From Rostratula benghalensis (taxonomy: Eukaryota; Chordata; Aves; Charadriiformes; Rostratulidae), in NCBI GenBank assembly GCA_013399305.1, contig VXAI01000157.1:1729491-1793490 (forward strand): DNA of 64,000 nt, in the 5' to 3' direction. Below are positions 12,476 through 24,139 of the stretch, piece by piece; the stretch's first letter is position 1, and each line of letters begins with the position of its first letter. Below the pieces are notes generated by a model. The model had not been told where the DNA came from. It saw only the letters and a program-made list of their open reading frames with translations, and searched no databases. Position numbers and translations under genes: made by a program.

Positions 12476-14977
12476 TTTGTCTGTACTTAAGGATATCCAT
12501 TCAAACTGAAAGTACTTAATCACAAGTACAGCTTGCCCAGAGATGCTTGCAGTGTGAGCAAGGACTTTCTTCTGATGATCAGAATGAAAGCCAGCTAATC
12601 ACCGTGGAAAGGATCCACCCCAGAGATGCTACAACATGATGTGGGGTAAAAGCACACAGGGGAATCCAGTGTACATAAAACTCTGTAGGGTAGACTTGGA
12701 TTTGTTTGTTCTCACCAGCTATGGGGCTCTAGTACAGCCTCTGTGACACATGAGACACCGCCAAATACAGCTCTCTACAAATTAGCTGGAAACGGGCAAA
12801 ATACCTTTTGTTTATTGACGTTATAATCACTTCTGAACACCAGCCTTTTGCTGATGTGTGCTTCACCAGTATCTAAACAAGAGGGGTGTATGTAATATAT
12901 CTGCCCTAATTACTGACAAAAGGCTAACTTTTAATAGACCTCCCTCACTAAGAAGTTTCTAGAATTTTTTTCTTTGTTTTTAAGTGCTTAAAAATATAGA
13001 AACTTTGTAATGGTTTCCTTCTTTTCTAATGCAACTACCAGGTTTTTAGATTATATACTAGTTTGATGCACTTTTCCCAAAAAAAGAACTGTAAGAAAAG
13101 TGAGTATAGTTTTGATCGTGAAACAAAGATTCTTCTAAACTGTAAACTGGATCCCATACTATACTGTGAACATTGATACTGTGAACATCAAAAAAACCTA
13201 CTTAAATAGCTTATGCCTTCATTTCATCTTGATTAATAAAAATTGCTGTATTTATAAGGTTGAAAGTGAGAAAGAGAATATTTTAAATTTGACTGTTTGA
13301 GGAATAAACACATAGTGAAGTTCTGGTCATAATGAAGTAGGTCACCAAATCAAGACACTATATGTGACAAAGATGTCATGACCTCTAAAGTCATTAAATT
13401 TCATTTCTTGCTGTTTGAGATTGAGATGAGAAACCCAAGCTGAAATAAACTAACGAGCTTTGAAAGTTTCTCTGGAGGTTTAATGAACTCAAGGAGAGGA
13501 AAGGACATTTCACAATTTTTATAGCTCAAATATTAAAGTTTATATTTCATACAGTTACTCTTTTAACCAGAAAGCCCAATAAAGAGTCCCAATGCACAGC
13601 AGAATTGTAATTCTATTATATAGATAACCTCAAATAGTACATCATTTAAATGATAAATGGGTACTTCAGCAGACTAGCCATTCTACAGAATATCCTCATG
13701 AAGGAAACGGATGCTACAGGATTCTTATCTGAATTACTTCCTTAGGGTTGTGTTTACACCCCAGACCCTCAGCTAGATAATCCCGTGTCAAAGGACTCAT
13801 TCAGCCTCTATTAGCCACTGCACCAGAGGTCTAGATGGAGTTCAGACTGCCCCCTGTGTCTAGGGTTATGGCACAGGATGTTTAAAAAAGAAGTTGTTAG
13901 TCATTGCTCTTTCATTCCTTGCAGTTCACACAAACACGATCAATATTAATCAGTCACCTTTTCCCAATCCTTTATCTGCCCTGAGCTTCAAAGCTCTCAG
14001 GCAAGAATCAGATGTTACCTCTTCTCCAGCTGCCAGATCCTGCTTATAATAACCTAGGGTAGATTCAGTATAGCCTCAAAATTACTTTGCTTTCCCCTGA
14101 ACATCTCCAGTGTTGTAGTTTTCCAGCAGGCTCAAGAGGTAAGAGCGATGCAAGTTTACAATAGGAAAGGCTTATTACAGCAATAGACTTGTAGGATTTC
14201 ATAAAGGTTTGATCCTTCCTTCTTCAAAATCTGTTTAATGGATATGTAAAATGATTCTATTTGATTTCAGAGAATTTTGGATAATGCTGACAAAGTTTAT
14301 AGTGTTGGGATGGCTTTTTGCATTCACTGTAATTGGTTTCTCATGATGGCACACTTTCTTGAAGTCAGCATTTCAATCATATACCTTCTCTGAGTTGTTG
14401 TTTGGCTCTGTTGTTAGTAGAAGGACTAACAGATGCAATAGAGATGTTATTTTCATTGTTGTCATTTTCAGCAAAACTGATATTTTCCCCATGGCTCTTT
14501 TGTTACTTCCACCCTTATCATGATGCCAATGCCTACTCTTGCTTCTCTTTATTGCAACAGCAACATTTGTTCCAGATTTTGTCTGTCTTGATAACAACAT
14601 TTGCTCTTGCCCTGTTGTGCTAATAGTGTACAAGCTTTAATATTGTATTTGGTTGCTTCCATTCCAATTGCAGTAATTGCAATAATCTGACCTTTTTTGT
14701 TCTTTTACTACATCTGATTATAACGCTTCTGTAATGCTTCTGCTGTTACACTTTCCTGTGTCTACATCAATCTGATCTCATCTTTTGCTTAAACAAAACA
14801 AATTTGCAGAAAATTAAGAATGTGGCAAAGTGCTGGCAGGTTTTCCTGTGTTTTACTCAGCTTCCTAACTCGAGTACCCTCCGTCTAGAGCAAAAAATCA
14901 TGTAATTTTCTAAAGTGGAAAACAGAAAAACAGGTAGCAACAATACCAGTCCCATTCGCTTTTCTTTTGACTTATAT
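12476..14977. other. Non-coding DNA
   Basis: No gene or repeat supported. Opposing open frames of 73-86 codons at about 14373-14633 have no splice context or known domain. The region is otherwise AT-rich unique sequence. Confidence 0.55.
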
Positions 14978-15129
14978 GCATAAGCCCATGGGACCTGATG
15001 AAATCCATCCACAGGTCTTAAGGGAGATGGCAGACAAATTGGCTAAGCTGCTGTCCATATTTGAGAAATCATAGCAATCCAGCAATATTCCTACTGACTG
15101 GAAAAAGGGGAACATAACCCCAGTATTCT

Positions 15130-15156
15130 AAAAAGAAAAAAAAAAAAAAAAAAAAG
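15130..15156. repeat. A-run inside CR1
   Basis: An expanded A tract with one G, inside the ORF2 region of the CR1 at 14978-16465, where the family normally has a short A-rich segment. It disrupts the reading frame. Confidence 0.9.
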
Positions 15157-15763
15157 ACCCAGGGAAAAATAGGCCAGCCCGTCTCACCTCTGTGCCTAGC
15201 AAGATCATGGAGCAGGTCTTCCTGGAATCTCTGCTAAGACTTGGAAAATAAGGAGGTGATTGGAGACAGCCAACATGGCTTCAGCAAGGGCAATTTGTGC
15301 CTGATAAATCTGGTGGCCTTTTATGATGCTGCCACAGACCTGGTAGACAAGAGCAGAGCAACAGACGTCATCTACCCGGATTTACCCAAAGGATTTGACG
15401 CTGTCCTGCACGACATCCTGGTCTCAAAATTGGAAAGTCGTGGATTTGATGTCTCAATGTCCAAGTGGTGACCAGTGACAAGTGGTGTTCCTCAGGGTCA
15501 GTACTGGGACCAGTGCTATTTAACATCTTTTTCAGAGACATGGGCAGTGAGATAGAGTGCACCCTCAGCAAGTGTGCTGATGACACCAAGCTCAGTGGTG
15601 TGGTAAATGCAATGGAGGGAAGGGATGTCATCCAGAGGGACCTGGACAGGCTTGAGAAACAGGATAGTGCAAACCTCATGAAGTTCAACAAAACCAAGTG
15701 CTGGGTTCTGCACCTTGGATGTGGCAACCCCAGGCACAAATACAGGTTGGGCGGAAAATCGCT

Positions 15764-15797
15764 GGAGAGCAGCTTTGAGGTGAGAGCAGCTTTGAGG
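15764..15797. repeat. 17-bp tandem duplication inside CR1
   Basis: GGAGAGCAGCTTTGAGG and TGAGAGCAGCTTTGAGG are adjacent; CR1 normally has one copy at this place. The 17-bp insertion shifts the ORF2 frame. Confidence 0.9.
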
Positions 15798-16996
15798 AGA
15801 AGGACTTGAGAGTGATGGTGGATGAGAAACTCAACACCAGCCAGCAGAGTGCACTGGCATCACAGAAAGCAAACCACATCCTGGGCTGCATCAAAAAACC
15901 CATGACCAGCAGGTCACGTGAGGTGATTCTGCCCCTCTAGTCACCTCTCATGAGACCCTACCTGGAGGACTGTCTCCAGCTCTGGAGTCCTCAAAATGGA
16001 AAGGACACAGACTTGTTGGAACGGGTTCAGGAGAGGGCCACGAAGATGATCAGAGGGATGGAGCACCTCTGCTATGAAGAGAGGCTGAGGGATCTCGGCT
16101 TCTTCAGCCTGGAGAAGAGACGGTTCCAGGGAGACCTTATAGCAGCCTTCCAGTATCTGAAGGGAGCCTACAGGAGAGCTGGTCAGGAACCTTTAGTCAG
16201 GAAGTGTAGTGACACGACAAGGGGTAATGTCTTTAAATTGGAAGAGGGGAAATTTAGACTAGATACTGGAAAGAAATTCTTACTCTGAGGGTGGTGAGAC
16301 ACTAGGAAAGTTGTGGATGCCCCATTCCTGGAAGTGTTCAAGGCCAGGCTGGATGGGGCTTTGAACAGCCTGCTCAAGTGTGAGGTGTCCCTGCCCATGG
16401 CGGGGGGGAAGGAACTTGGTGACTTTAAGGTGCCTTCTGACTCTAACCATTCTATGATTCTATATGTATGATTTCAGCTTTCATTTCAGAATTTCAGAAA
16501 GTTATTTTAATGTTTTAAGAAAAATGAGATTTTTAAGCTTTTTGCAAAGGTCAATCCAAAACTTTGCAGACATATTTCAAAACACTTCAGTTTAAATTAT
16601 GTATCTTTAATCCTACTTAATTATATATCTTTAATGATTTCTTATTTTTAATTACATGACCCTGCAGAAATATGAAGTTTAACAGTCATATGTGACAGCA
16701 AAATTCAGCCTATGATGTTCAGTTTTAATGAAGAAAGCAAGTTAAAATTAACTACATTCAGCTATATTTTCTTTCTATTTATGCTCAGACAAACGCTACA
16801 GGACTAATTGGGATGAACAAATATAAACAAGAACAAGAATTGGTCCAATATGTTTCATTATAATTTGCCACCTTGTCCTAGATACCTGTCAAGATGCTGG
16901 GGAATGTGAATTAACTGAGAAGAAAAGTCTGTAGGGTTCCGGTCTGTTACAGATTTATTTAGGTTTTATAATAATTTTTACCATAACAAGAAGATT

Positions 16997-17014
16997 AAAA
17001 AAAAAAAAAAAAAA
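16997..17014. repeat. Poly-A tract
   Basis: Eighteen consecutive A. No retroelement recognised upstream. Confidence 0.9.
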
Positions 17015-18717
17015 CACCAAAAAACGGAATAACATGCTACTAAACCATTACTAGTAAAATAAAGATTTTCTGTGTCATAGTTTTGTGACAGAGTGCTCTC
17101 TCAGAGTTTCAGAGTTGCTGAAACAGTTCTTTAAAAATATGGCTCATATAAAATAGGTTTACGAGGGCAAATTTTGCTTATAATGTGATTTCACCAGAAC
17201 TGAAGTTAATTGAATCTGAGAAGTGCCAGACACCACTAAATATAGGCAAGAAAAAGCATTGAGGACTTCTCAGGCTTAAGATCAGTCCAGTTTTAGTGAA
17301 TACAGTTTACAAATACAGGCATTTTAACTTGCAATATAAAACCCAAAGAAAAACAAAAAGATGCTTTGATCAGCAGCTGGTTTAAAGATTTTATAGGCAC
17401 TCATTGCATTAAACTTTAAATTATGAAAACAATATTGCTGTCTGTTGCTTAGAGAATGCTACAAGAACTTCAGTTAATAACTAGTATAATAAAAATACTA
17501 ATACTAAACCAAAAAAGCAAGCTTAATAAGCACTGAAGAATTCTCTGAATCTTGTAGGTCTATAAAATAGACTTTCAGTGGTTTTGACTTGTGATTTTTC
17601 AATAAATCAGTGGAAAACGCTTGGATAAAATAAGTAGTCAGTAAAATAAGGCCAGTCAGACTGCCGAAACCATTTTTCTGACATTATTGAGTTTTACCTT
17701 CCAGCTGAAGTCACATGAAGGTACTTACACATTAATTAAAAGTTAACACAAACTATGAGTATTGCACAAGAACAAACATCATGCCCATTCCACTTTTTTT
17801 GTATTAGTTCACCTCACCTTAATCCACTCACTCATTTGTGCTGACTGCTGTTTGTAGCAAATATGGTTGGATGTGAGATGAGATCTAAGACAGAAAAAGC
17901 TAACATAATGTTTTGAGTCATGGAAGATTTCAATTTGTACAGCTGAATTCTGCATAATTTTAATTCCCTATTATTAAAATGTATGTTTTACAGAAGTAAG
18001 TATTCACAACATACAGCATTTTGCTGTTTTAAAAAATACATAATTTTAAAACAAGGAAGATGTAAAGTTACCAGGAAACTGTATAATTCAATTTACATAC
18101 ACTATGTTCCTCCTAGAGCCATATTTTCCAGTAGAACCCTATAACCATCATCTAAAACCCTAAGCATTAATTTCATAGTATTTGAAACTCAGAAAACATC
18201 ATTACAAACCCACAAACCCACCAAGTCATTCCCTGTGACTCATTTTTACCACCCAGGCTGGGCTTTCGGAAGCAAAACTGGTCTGGCTTATATGCCCTAT
18301 TTTTTTGTAAAGTCTGAGAGAAAAACATTATTGTAAGGTAAGATGTATTGTAAAACCCTACACATAGATAAAAGTGATTAAAGAACACTTTAAAGCATTT
18401 TTATAACTTTCAGTTCATATAAATCTGAATACTATCATGCCTTTCTTTATTTTCAGTCTTGACCTAATTTTTGCAGAACCTGACCCATTTTGCATGGAGC
18501 AGGTTAACAGCGATGCTCCCTCACACTTCACAGAAATATATTGTTCTCATTCCTGCATATACAGACTGGTTATCTGACCATTAGCATATTTCTTAAGTAA
18601 TGTGGCCATCTATGAAAACTCTTGTAAGAAGAGAGGAAAGAATACTTTTTTTGCTTAAATCTGATATACATCTATGCAAAGCCAAGAGCAAAAGACTGCC
18701 AAAAAGGTCTTTTTCAT

Positions 18718-18742
18718 TATTTATTTATTTGTTTGTTTGTTA
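18718..18742. repeat. (TTTA)n/(TTTG)n microsatellite
   Basis: Three TTTA units followed by three TTTG units. Confidence 0.85.
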
Positions 18743-19047
18743 GTGAAATGAATGTTTCACAAAATGTAAATATATGTTAGCAATATAACAGTAGTAATCT
18801 ACTGATGAAGGTAAGAGATGTGAGAGCATCTAACCTTGACTGTCATTACTTGTGACCTAATCAGATGAATTCTTGCCATTGCCTATATCCTTGAATCCTG
18901 CCAGAATGGTTCAGCTAGTTCCGTGCTTACACAGCTATTTCCAGCTGGTTACTCAATGATACATGACCCTACAGGAGGCATAGGAGGAAGAGTTGTACAT
19001 TTTGAATCTGACCTAGTATAAAATAAAAGCCTGTTCCAGAGGCAGGG

Positions 19048-19091
19048 AAAAAAAAAAAAAATCCCAACAAAAACAAAACCCACAAAACCCA
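19048..19091. repeat. Poly-A then A/C-rich tract
   Basis: A run of about 14 A followed by AAAAC/CCAAC-type sequence. Confidence 0.85.
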
Positions 19092-22000
19092 CAGTTGTTC
19101 AAGGGTAGCCACCTAGTACAAAAATCACAGTTAATATGCAGAAACCATGACATGATGGCCTGCAGATCTACAGAAGCATTTGGCCAAGGACTTCTCTGAG
19201 AGTTAACTGGGCTGCAAAGAGACATCCATAAATTTGTTATGCTTAGGACCTTTTGAACCTGGGCAGACTATATTTTTGGTATTTTCTCTGTTCCAACTGT
19301 GAAGCTCTACCAAGTATTCTCTAGAAAAGTTTGACAGCTGAGAGGTTCTTTGACCTAACCTGAGAGTAAGTAATGTTGTGAGAGTTAATCCTGTTAACAT
19401 TGTTGTTTAAATCTTATGAAAGATGAATACCACATAGCAAAGATGCACTCCTCTATCTCTAAAGTATGAGGCTGACTTTGAATCTGAACCTTTTAATCTC
19501 TTGGTGGAGGATTCATTGTTAAATCATTCCCTTCTCTGTAATGGAAAAGAACAACAGGGTCTTGAGAAGAAACTACTCTATAACAAAACCCTCTTAAAAG
19601 TAATATATAAGTATGGAGTTATCAACCATAAATCTCAACGACTTTTACAGAATTATTTTCTCTAATCAAAACAATTTAAGTATTAGATTGTGGAGTTTAT
19701 AGTGGCATAGATTGCCAAGAGGTGGTATTACCTTCAGTATATAACTTACAATTTACTATTAAAAAACCCACATATTCTAGCCAGTGAAACAAATAAGAGC
19801 AGTAGCAGTGACCTTAACCTCCATTAATTTACCAAATTCCTCTGTGAAGTACTCTTAGAAGTGTTTGTGGAAGTGTAGAGCTTGATCATATCAGAGCTTC
19901 AGCTCCGACACCTGAAAAAAAAAATAAAAATTCACATGCTATTAGCCTTTTAATTGTTCCATGGCAATGGAACTGTCCATTCCATTATCTAGGAACAGAG
20001 AACATATAGTGAATAATGCCAATTTTGCAGACTTCTCAACCACCTCACTAGAACTAGGAAGCATACAAGTGAGCAGAAATATACTGGAAAAATTGCTATC
20101 CAAGAACAACTGGATTAAACCCATTTTTAATTCATTAAAAATCATAGCCACTTGAGCATCTCTTTTAAAGTAAAAGAAAATATGGGAAGATTCTCTTTTG
20201 GGGGCACGTATGCAAGTCTTTGGGAAACTTTGAGGGAGAATCCAGCAGACAGAGATTTGTATCAGTTTTAGTGCTACAATCAAGCTGATTTCTAGCACAA
20301 CAGTAGGAATCAAGAATGCACGGCTCCTTCTCCATCTTCTCCTTCGGCCGTTGAGCCCAGTATGACCTTTACACCCAGACTTGCATCCTGGATCACAGAA
20401 TGGAGTTTGGCAGCTGATGTTACTATAGAGTAAGGTCAGAGCATGAAACTCACTGAAGGGCTTCTCTAAAAGATTTCTAGATCGCAGACGGAAGAATAAG
20501 ATTAGAACAAGAGTTTGGTGTATCTTCTTTAATTTTCGTGTGATCTGAATCACTTCAACTACTCAGATGCATTAGCAAATTACTGGGTCCTGAACCTCAA
20601 GTTAAATTGAGGTCACCTCTTTAAATCTCTGTGTACAAAATATGCTTTGTCAGCCATGCCAATAATCCAAATCCCTTAACTGCAATAAGCTTATGTTTAT
20701 TTCAAATGCAAGAACAAAAAAAAATAAAAATTGATTTTTCTGGACATTAGCATTAAAGGGTAGTCAAAGAATGAAATTCGTTTGAAGTTTGTGTGAATAA
20801 CAATTACAGCACCAGCACCAAGTTTAATCTTTTTTTTTAAAGCCCATTTACATGGAAAATGAATTTATAACAAGCTGTTGAGTCCCACAGGACATAATAA
20901 ATTATTGCTTTCTCTACAGTTTTGGATGTTTTCTCATCCTTCATTGCCTTTCCTGTATAAAAATCATAACACAAAACTCCCAAGTTACAAAAAGTGTAAT
21001 ACTATGAAAGAATATATTTAGTGGTCTGCCTCACATGGATATTAAAGGGAAATATCTTTGTCTGAAATTGTCTTCCTATTTTAGAAAAAGAACAAAGAAT
21101 AGTCCCAATAATTAATGGAAATGTCCCCTTGAAGCACAGGATCCTTTTAGCCATCCAAATGTATGTCAAGATCAAAAGGTGAGTTGCATGCAGTTTGGGC
21201 AGATGTTGAGTCGGTAGCCCTCATTTAGTCTAACAAAGATGTATTCATGAGTATGGGATGAAAAGACCATTTTGCACATGATTACACTCAGCTGTGGTGG
21301 AGAGTTCTCCTCATAAATAAGGACTTCCCCTCAGGCTGCATGGCAAACAGCTAGACCTGTACAAAATATTTATTAAAATATTTCCAAGATGCTGGAACAC
21401 TACGCTGAATAAAAGTTTCTGCAGATGCTGGTTTTCACTTCTTGCTCTCTGTTTAATTAGCCCTACTGAGATATAGAGTTCATTAACCCAGGCAGAGCAG
21501 TCTAATGTGCTGCCTTTAATATGTGGGCATATCATTGAGGAAAGCAGAAGTTTCCCTTGTATGACTAGAACTAAATTCTCTGAGTTATTCACGTTCCACA
21601 ATGAATTATAACTAGGGAAGACCAAGATCAGAGGAAGAGTGAATCCTTTTGCAGAGTCAGGAGGGATAGAAGCGTCACCTCTTTTCCTATATCTAACAGG
21701 CCATTTGAAGGGGAAAAGGGTGATTGTACATCTCATTTCATTGAAAGACCGCATTTATGGGTTTTTTTAACTTCTATTTGTGCTTGAAAATGCTGATTTA
21801 GAAACATTTGTTAAACCAGAAGATGCTTATTTATCAATATAGGGCAACTGTAAGGAACACAGCAGGTCATAGCCCCATTCTGCTAAGCACTATTTAAACT
21901 GATAGCAAAGATTACCCTCCCTGAAGTTGTTAGAGTCTAAAAAAAATGTTAATAGAATAACCTTCTAAATACAATTTATGTGCAGCAACTCAAAGTATTC

Positions 22001-22152
22001 TATTTTAAGAGAGACATATGGGAAGGAGAAGATTGCTAATAAGGTTACCTCTACACACAAGGTTGCAGGAAGAGATGCATTTTCCCTGTTCATGCTCCCA
22101 GTGGATGTTAGCCAGCTTGGAGTAGCTGTGTTGGCATACCACTGTGGTAGTG

Positions 22153-22179
22153 GAAAAAGAAAAAAGGAAAAAAAAAAAA
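22153..22179. repeat. A-rich tract with single G
   Basis: Purine-only run of A interrupted by G. Confidence 0.85.
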
Positions 22180-22640
22180 GGGCTTGGCCCCAGATCTACT
22201 AGGGTTGTACTAGGAAATGTCTAGAGCAAGGTCACTGAGAGCACCACAGAGTTATGAATATAAATGTAGGAGATAGTGAAAGGGTTACCTGAATACTCCT
22301 TTAACAGGAATATGCTTAATGATGTGGGAAACTTGAACCTGTTGCTAACCTTGCAACTGCATGCCCAAAAGCTGTATAGCCCTGTCTTCTCAGTTCTCTT
22401 TAATAGAAAGACAATATCCTCTGTGGACAAGGATGCTAGGACCTGTCTCTGTGTTTACCATCTTTTATTAGGACTAAACATACACAAAGTGTTGAAAGTC
22501 TGATAAATATCAAAACAACCAAGCTTGGTATTGTGCAGCAACCATCTTCTTCTCTAGAAGGAGACATGAGAATGGATGTGAAGGATAAGTTGCAGTGTCT
22601 CAATTTTCCTCCAATTTTGATTACAGGCAAGAGGGGAGGG

Positions 22641-22664
22641 AAAAAAGCAAAAAAAAAAAAAAAA
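22641..22664. repeat. A-rich tract
   Basis: AAAAAAGC followed by about 16 A. Confidence 0.85.
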
Positions 22665-23388
22665 TAGAGCCAAAGAAGCATAGGAAATATTCAGCATGTA
22701 GAATGAAGTAATTGGACCCACTGCAGGTGACAGTATCCTGTGGAGATCAAACACTCAAGATATTTACTACAAGGAAATTTTCTCCCATGAGGTCAGTAGT
22801 GCAGTATCATCATATGATTATTATTGAGATATGCAGTGAACTGAAATCTCAGCTATACTGAGCTACTTTTGCTTAATTAAAAACCTATTTGAATAGCCTA
22901 GGATCAAAGCTAATCTTAGCCTTGCAGTTTGCTGAATTTGCATCCTTTTCAGGTTGGGAAAAAAAGGCTGGGGGATAGGGGGAAGGGCAGTGAAAAAAGG
23001 TAAAGGAATAATTCTGATGGAAAAGGAAGACAGTATATACAAATGTCCTGGTTTGAGGTAAAACAGAACTCATTTTCTGCTCAATAATTTTACTTTTTTA
23101 GCTGGGCCTCTTCTAGCTAACTAAACTCTGAAATTATCAGCATATTGTTCAGAAACTGTTCACTCTCTCAGTGATAAGTCTTGATTATACCAAGGAATGG
23201 AGTGCAGAGAGGCCCTTGCTTATACTTATTGCTGTAACAACCAAGGTCAGGTAATTTTGTTATCTGTCCCATTGGAGGGTCAGAAGCGGAAAAGCATAGA
23301 GGGGTCACACCTGCAGGAAGGAATGGACAGGACAGATGACCCAAAACTGACCAACTGGGATATTCCATCCTGTCTGCTCCATGCTCAG

Positions 23389-23395
23389 TATAAAA
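23389..23395 (+). promoter_or_regulatory. TATA box of LTR A
   Basis: TATAAAA, about 345 bp from the 5' end of the LTR and about 290 bp before the polyadenylation signal, the expected U3/R arrangement. Transcription would start near 23420 if the LTR were active. Confidence 0.6.
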
Positions 23396-23680
23396 CTTGA
23401 AGGAACAGAGGGTCAACTCTCTCTCTTTGATGGCCAACATCTCACGATGACCCTGCCTGATCATCTGCCCTTGACCTCAATCTGAGCATTGCTGACTCGA
23501 GATCTGGAATCTAGCTCCTATTGATCACTGAGTCCGGTGTGGGACTTTTCCTGATGTCTGCTGGTGATGTGATCATCATCCTGGGAGCTTGTTCTGTTTT
23601 TGTATATATTGTATCTATTTAATTATTTTCTTCCCTTTTTTTTTTTTTCTCTGTTGTTTTAATCTTAGTATTAATACTTC

Positions 23681-23686
23681 ATTAAA
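23681..23686 (+). promoter_or_regulatory. Polyadenylation signal of LTR A
   Basis: ATTAAA, a common variant signal, about 120 bp before the CA end of the LTR. Confidence 0.5.
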
Positions 23687-23824
23687 GTAGTTTAGTTCAT
23701 TCTAAATGCATAAATCTCCGTATCCTCTTCCTCTCCCTTAATTCCTCATTTCTGGGGGGGAGGAAGGGCCATCTATCAGTCTGGTTTTGGCTGAAACCAT
23801 GACAACGGATCAGAACCTTCCTCT

Positions 23825-23849
23825 CTTCTCACTCCCAAAAAGTGAGAAG
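23825..23849. other. Perfect 9-bp hairpin next to LTR A
   Basis: CTTCTCACT (23825-23833), loop CCCAAAA, AGTGAGAAG (23841-23849). Confidence 0.85.
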
Positions 23850-23864
23850 TAGAGGACTTCACAT

Positions 23865-23928
23865 GAATAGAATAGAATAGAATAGAATAGAATAGAATAG
23901 AATAGAATAGAATAGAATAGAATAGAAT
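23865..23928. repeat. (GAATA)n microsatellite
   Basis: About 12.8 perfect 5-bp units with no interruption. It abuts the 3' end of the minus-strand CR1 at its right. On the minus strand it reads (TATTC)n, close to the terminal ATTCTATG repeat of CR1, from which it probably expanded. Confidence 0.95.
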
Positions 23929-24139
23929 GGATTCCCACGTGTCCTGTCACTCAATTCCAGGGAGAAGACATACGCACCTCCCTGCTCACTTCTTCTCCTC
24001 AGGGAGCTGTAGAGACCAGTGAGATCACCCCTCAGCCTCTTTTTCTATTAAGTAGACAAACCCTTAGCCTCTCCTCATAGGAAATTCCTTTCAGCCCTTT
24101 CATGAGCTTTGTTAACCTACTCCAGATGCATTCAATGAC
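23929..24139 (-). mobile_element. CR1 LINE fragment
   Basis: On the plus strand it reads as reverse-complement CR1: AGGGAGCTGTAGAGACCAGTG, AGATCACCCCTCAGCCTC, CTTAGCCTCTCCTCATAGGA, CAGCCCTTTCATGAGCTTTGTT, CTCCAGATGCATTCAATG. It lacks the usual stretch between the 3' tail and this ORF2 segment, so it carries an internal deletion. It ends where LTR family B begins. Confidence 0.85.

Larger units (their letters stand above)
14978..16465 (+). mobile_element. CR1 LINE, 5'-truncated, with decayed reverse transcriptase
   Basis: This is about 1.5 kb of CR1 ending in the canonical tail ATTCTATGATTCTATATG. The reverse-transcriptase region of ORF2 can be followed through several frames. Landmarks are GFDAVLHDILVSKL (about 15393-15434), SGVPQG then, one frame over, [12 protein letters not shown] (about 15481-15530), and the catalytic-type ADDTKLSG at about 15576-15599. 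A 3' ORF2 segment at 15950-16288 includes YLEDCLQLWSP. In-frame stops, a one-base loss in the SVPQG/GSVLGP region, a small deletion near 15450, an A-run at 15130-15156 and a 17-bp duplication at 15764-15797 make it inactive. The active protein would copy CR1 RNA at the insertion site. All open frames in this interval belong to it. Confidence 0.97.
16466..23043. other. Non-coding AT-rich DNA, no supported gene
   Basis: About 6.6 kb of mostly unique sequence. It contains low-complexity tracts at 16997-17014, 18718-18742, 19048-19091, 22153-22179 and 22641-22664. The longest open stretch of the window lies here on the minus strand (19942-20553, 203 codons) but starts with GTG; see findings. A weak splice-bounded frame at 21085-21178 is also discussed there. 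Confidence 0.55.
23044..23804 (+). mobile_element. Solo LTR of an avian ERV, family A, near full length
   Basis: The 761-bp element starts TGTCCTGGTTT and ends AAACCATGACA, which are inverted copies with one mismatch and give the TG...CA ends expected of a retroviral LTR. Internal order also fits: a U3-like part, a TATA box at 23389-23395 (TATAAAA), and a polyadenylation signal ATTAAA at 23681-23686 after a T-run. No primer-binding site, gag, pol or env follows, so this is a solo LTR left by recombination between the two ends of a provirus. The flanks are ACAAA on the left and ACGGA on the right; three of five bases agree, so a decayed 5-bp target duplication is possible but not proven. The sequence resembles an avian ERVL-type LTR from memory. 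A 67-codon frame inside it is incidental. Confidence 0.85.

Noticed and set aside
14373..14633. Overlapping frames on both strands, considered as a processed pseudogene
   Set aside because: No parent protein recognised in any frame and no poly-A tail or target duplication.
15241..16398. Several open frames of 70-123 codons on both strands
   Set aside because: Plus-strand ones are CR1 ORF2 pieces and minus-strand ones are their antisense; none is a host gene.
21311..21754. 147-codon minus-strand ATG frame
   Set aside because: No known motif or splice context; a frame of this length can occur by chance in 64 kb on six frames.
23197..23464. Frames of 67-98 codons on both strands
   Set aside because: They lie within LTR A, which is non-coding in this family type.
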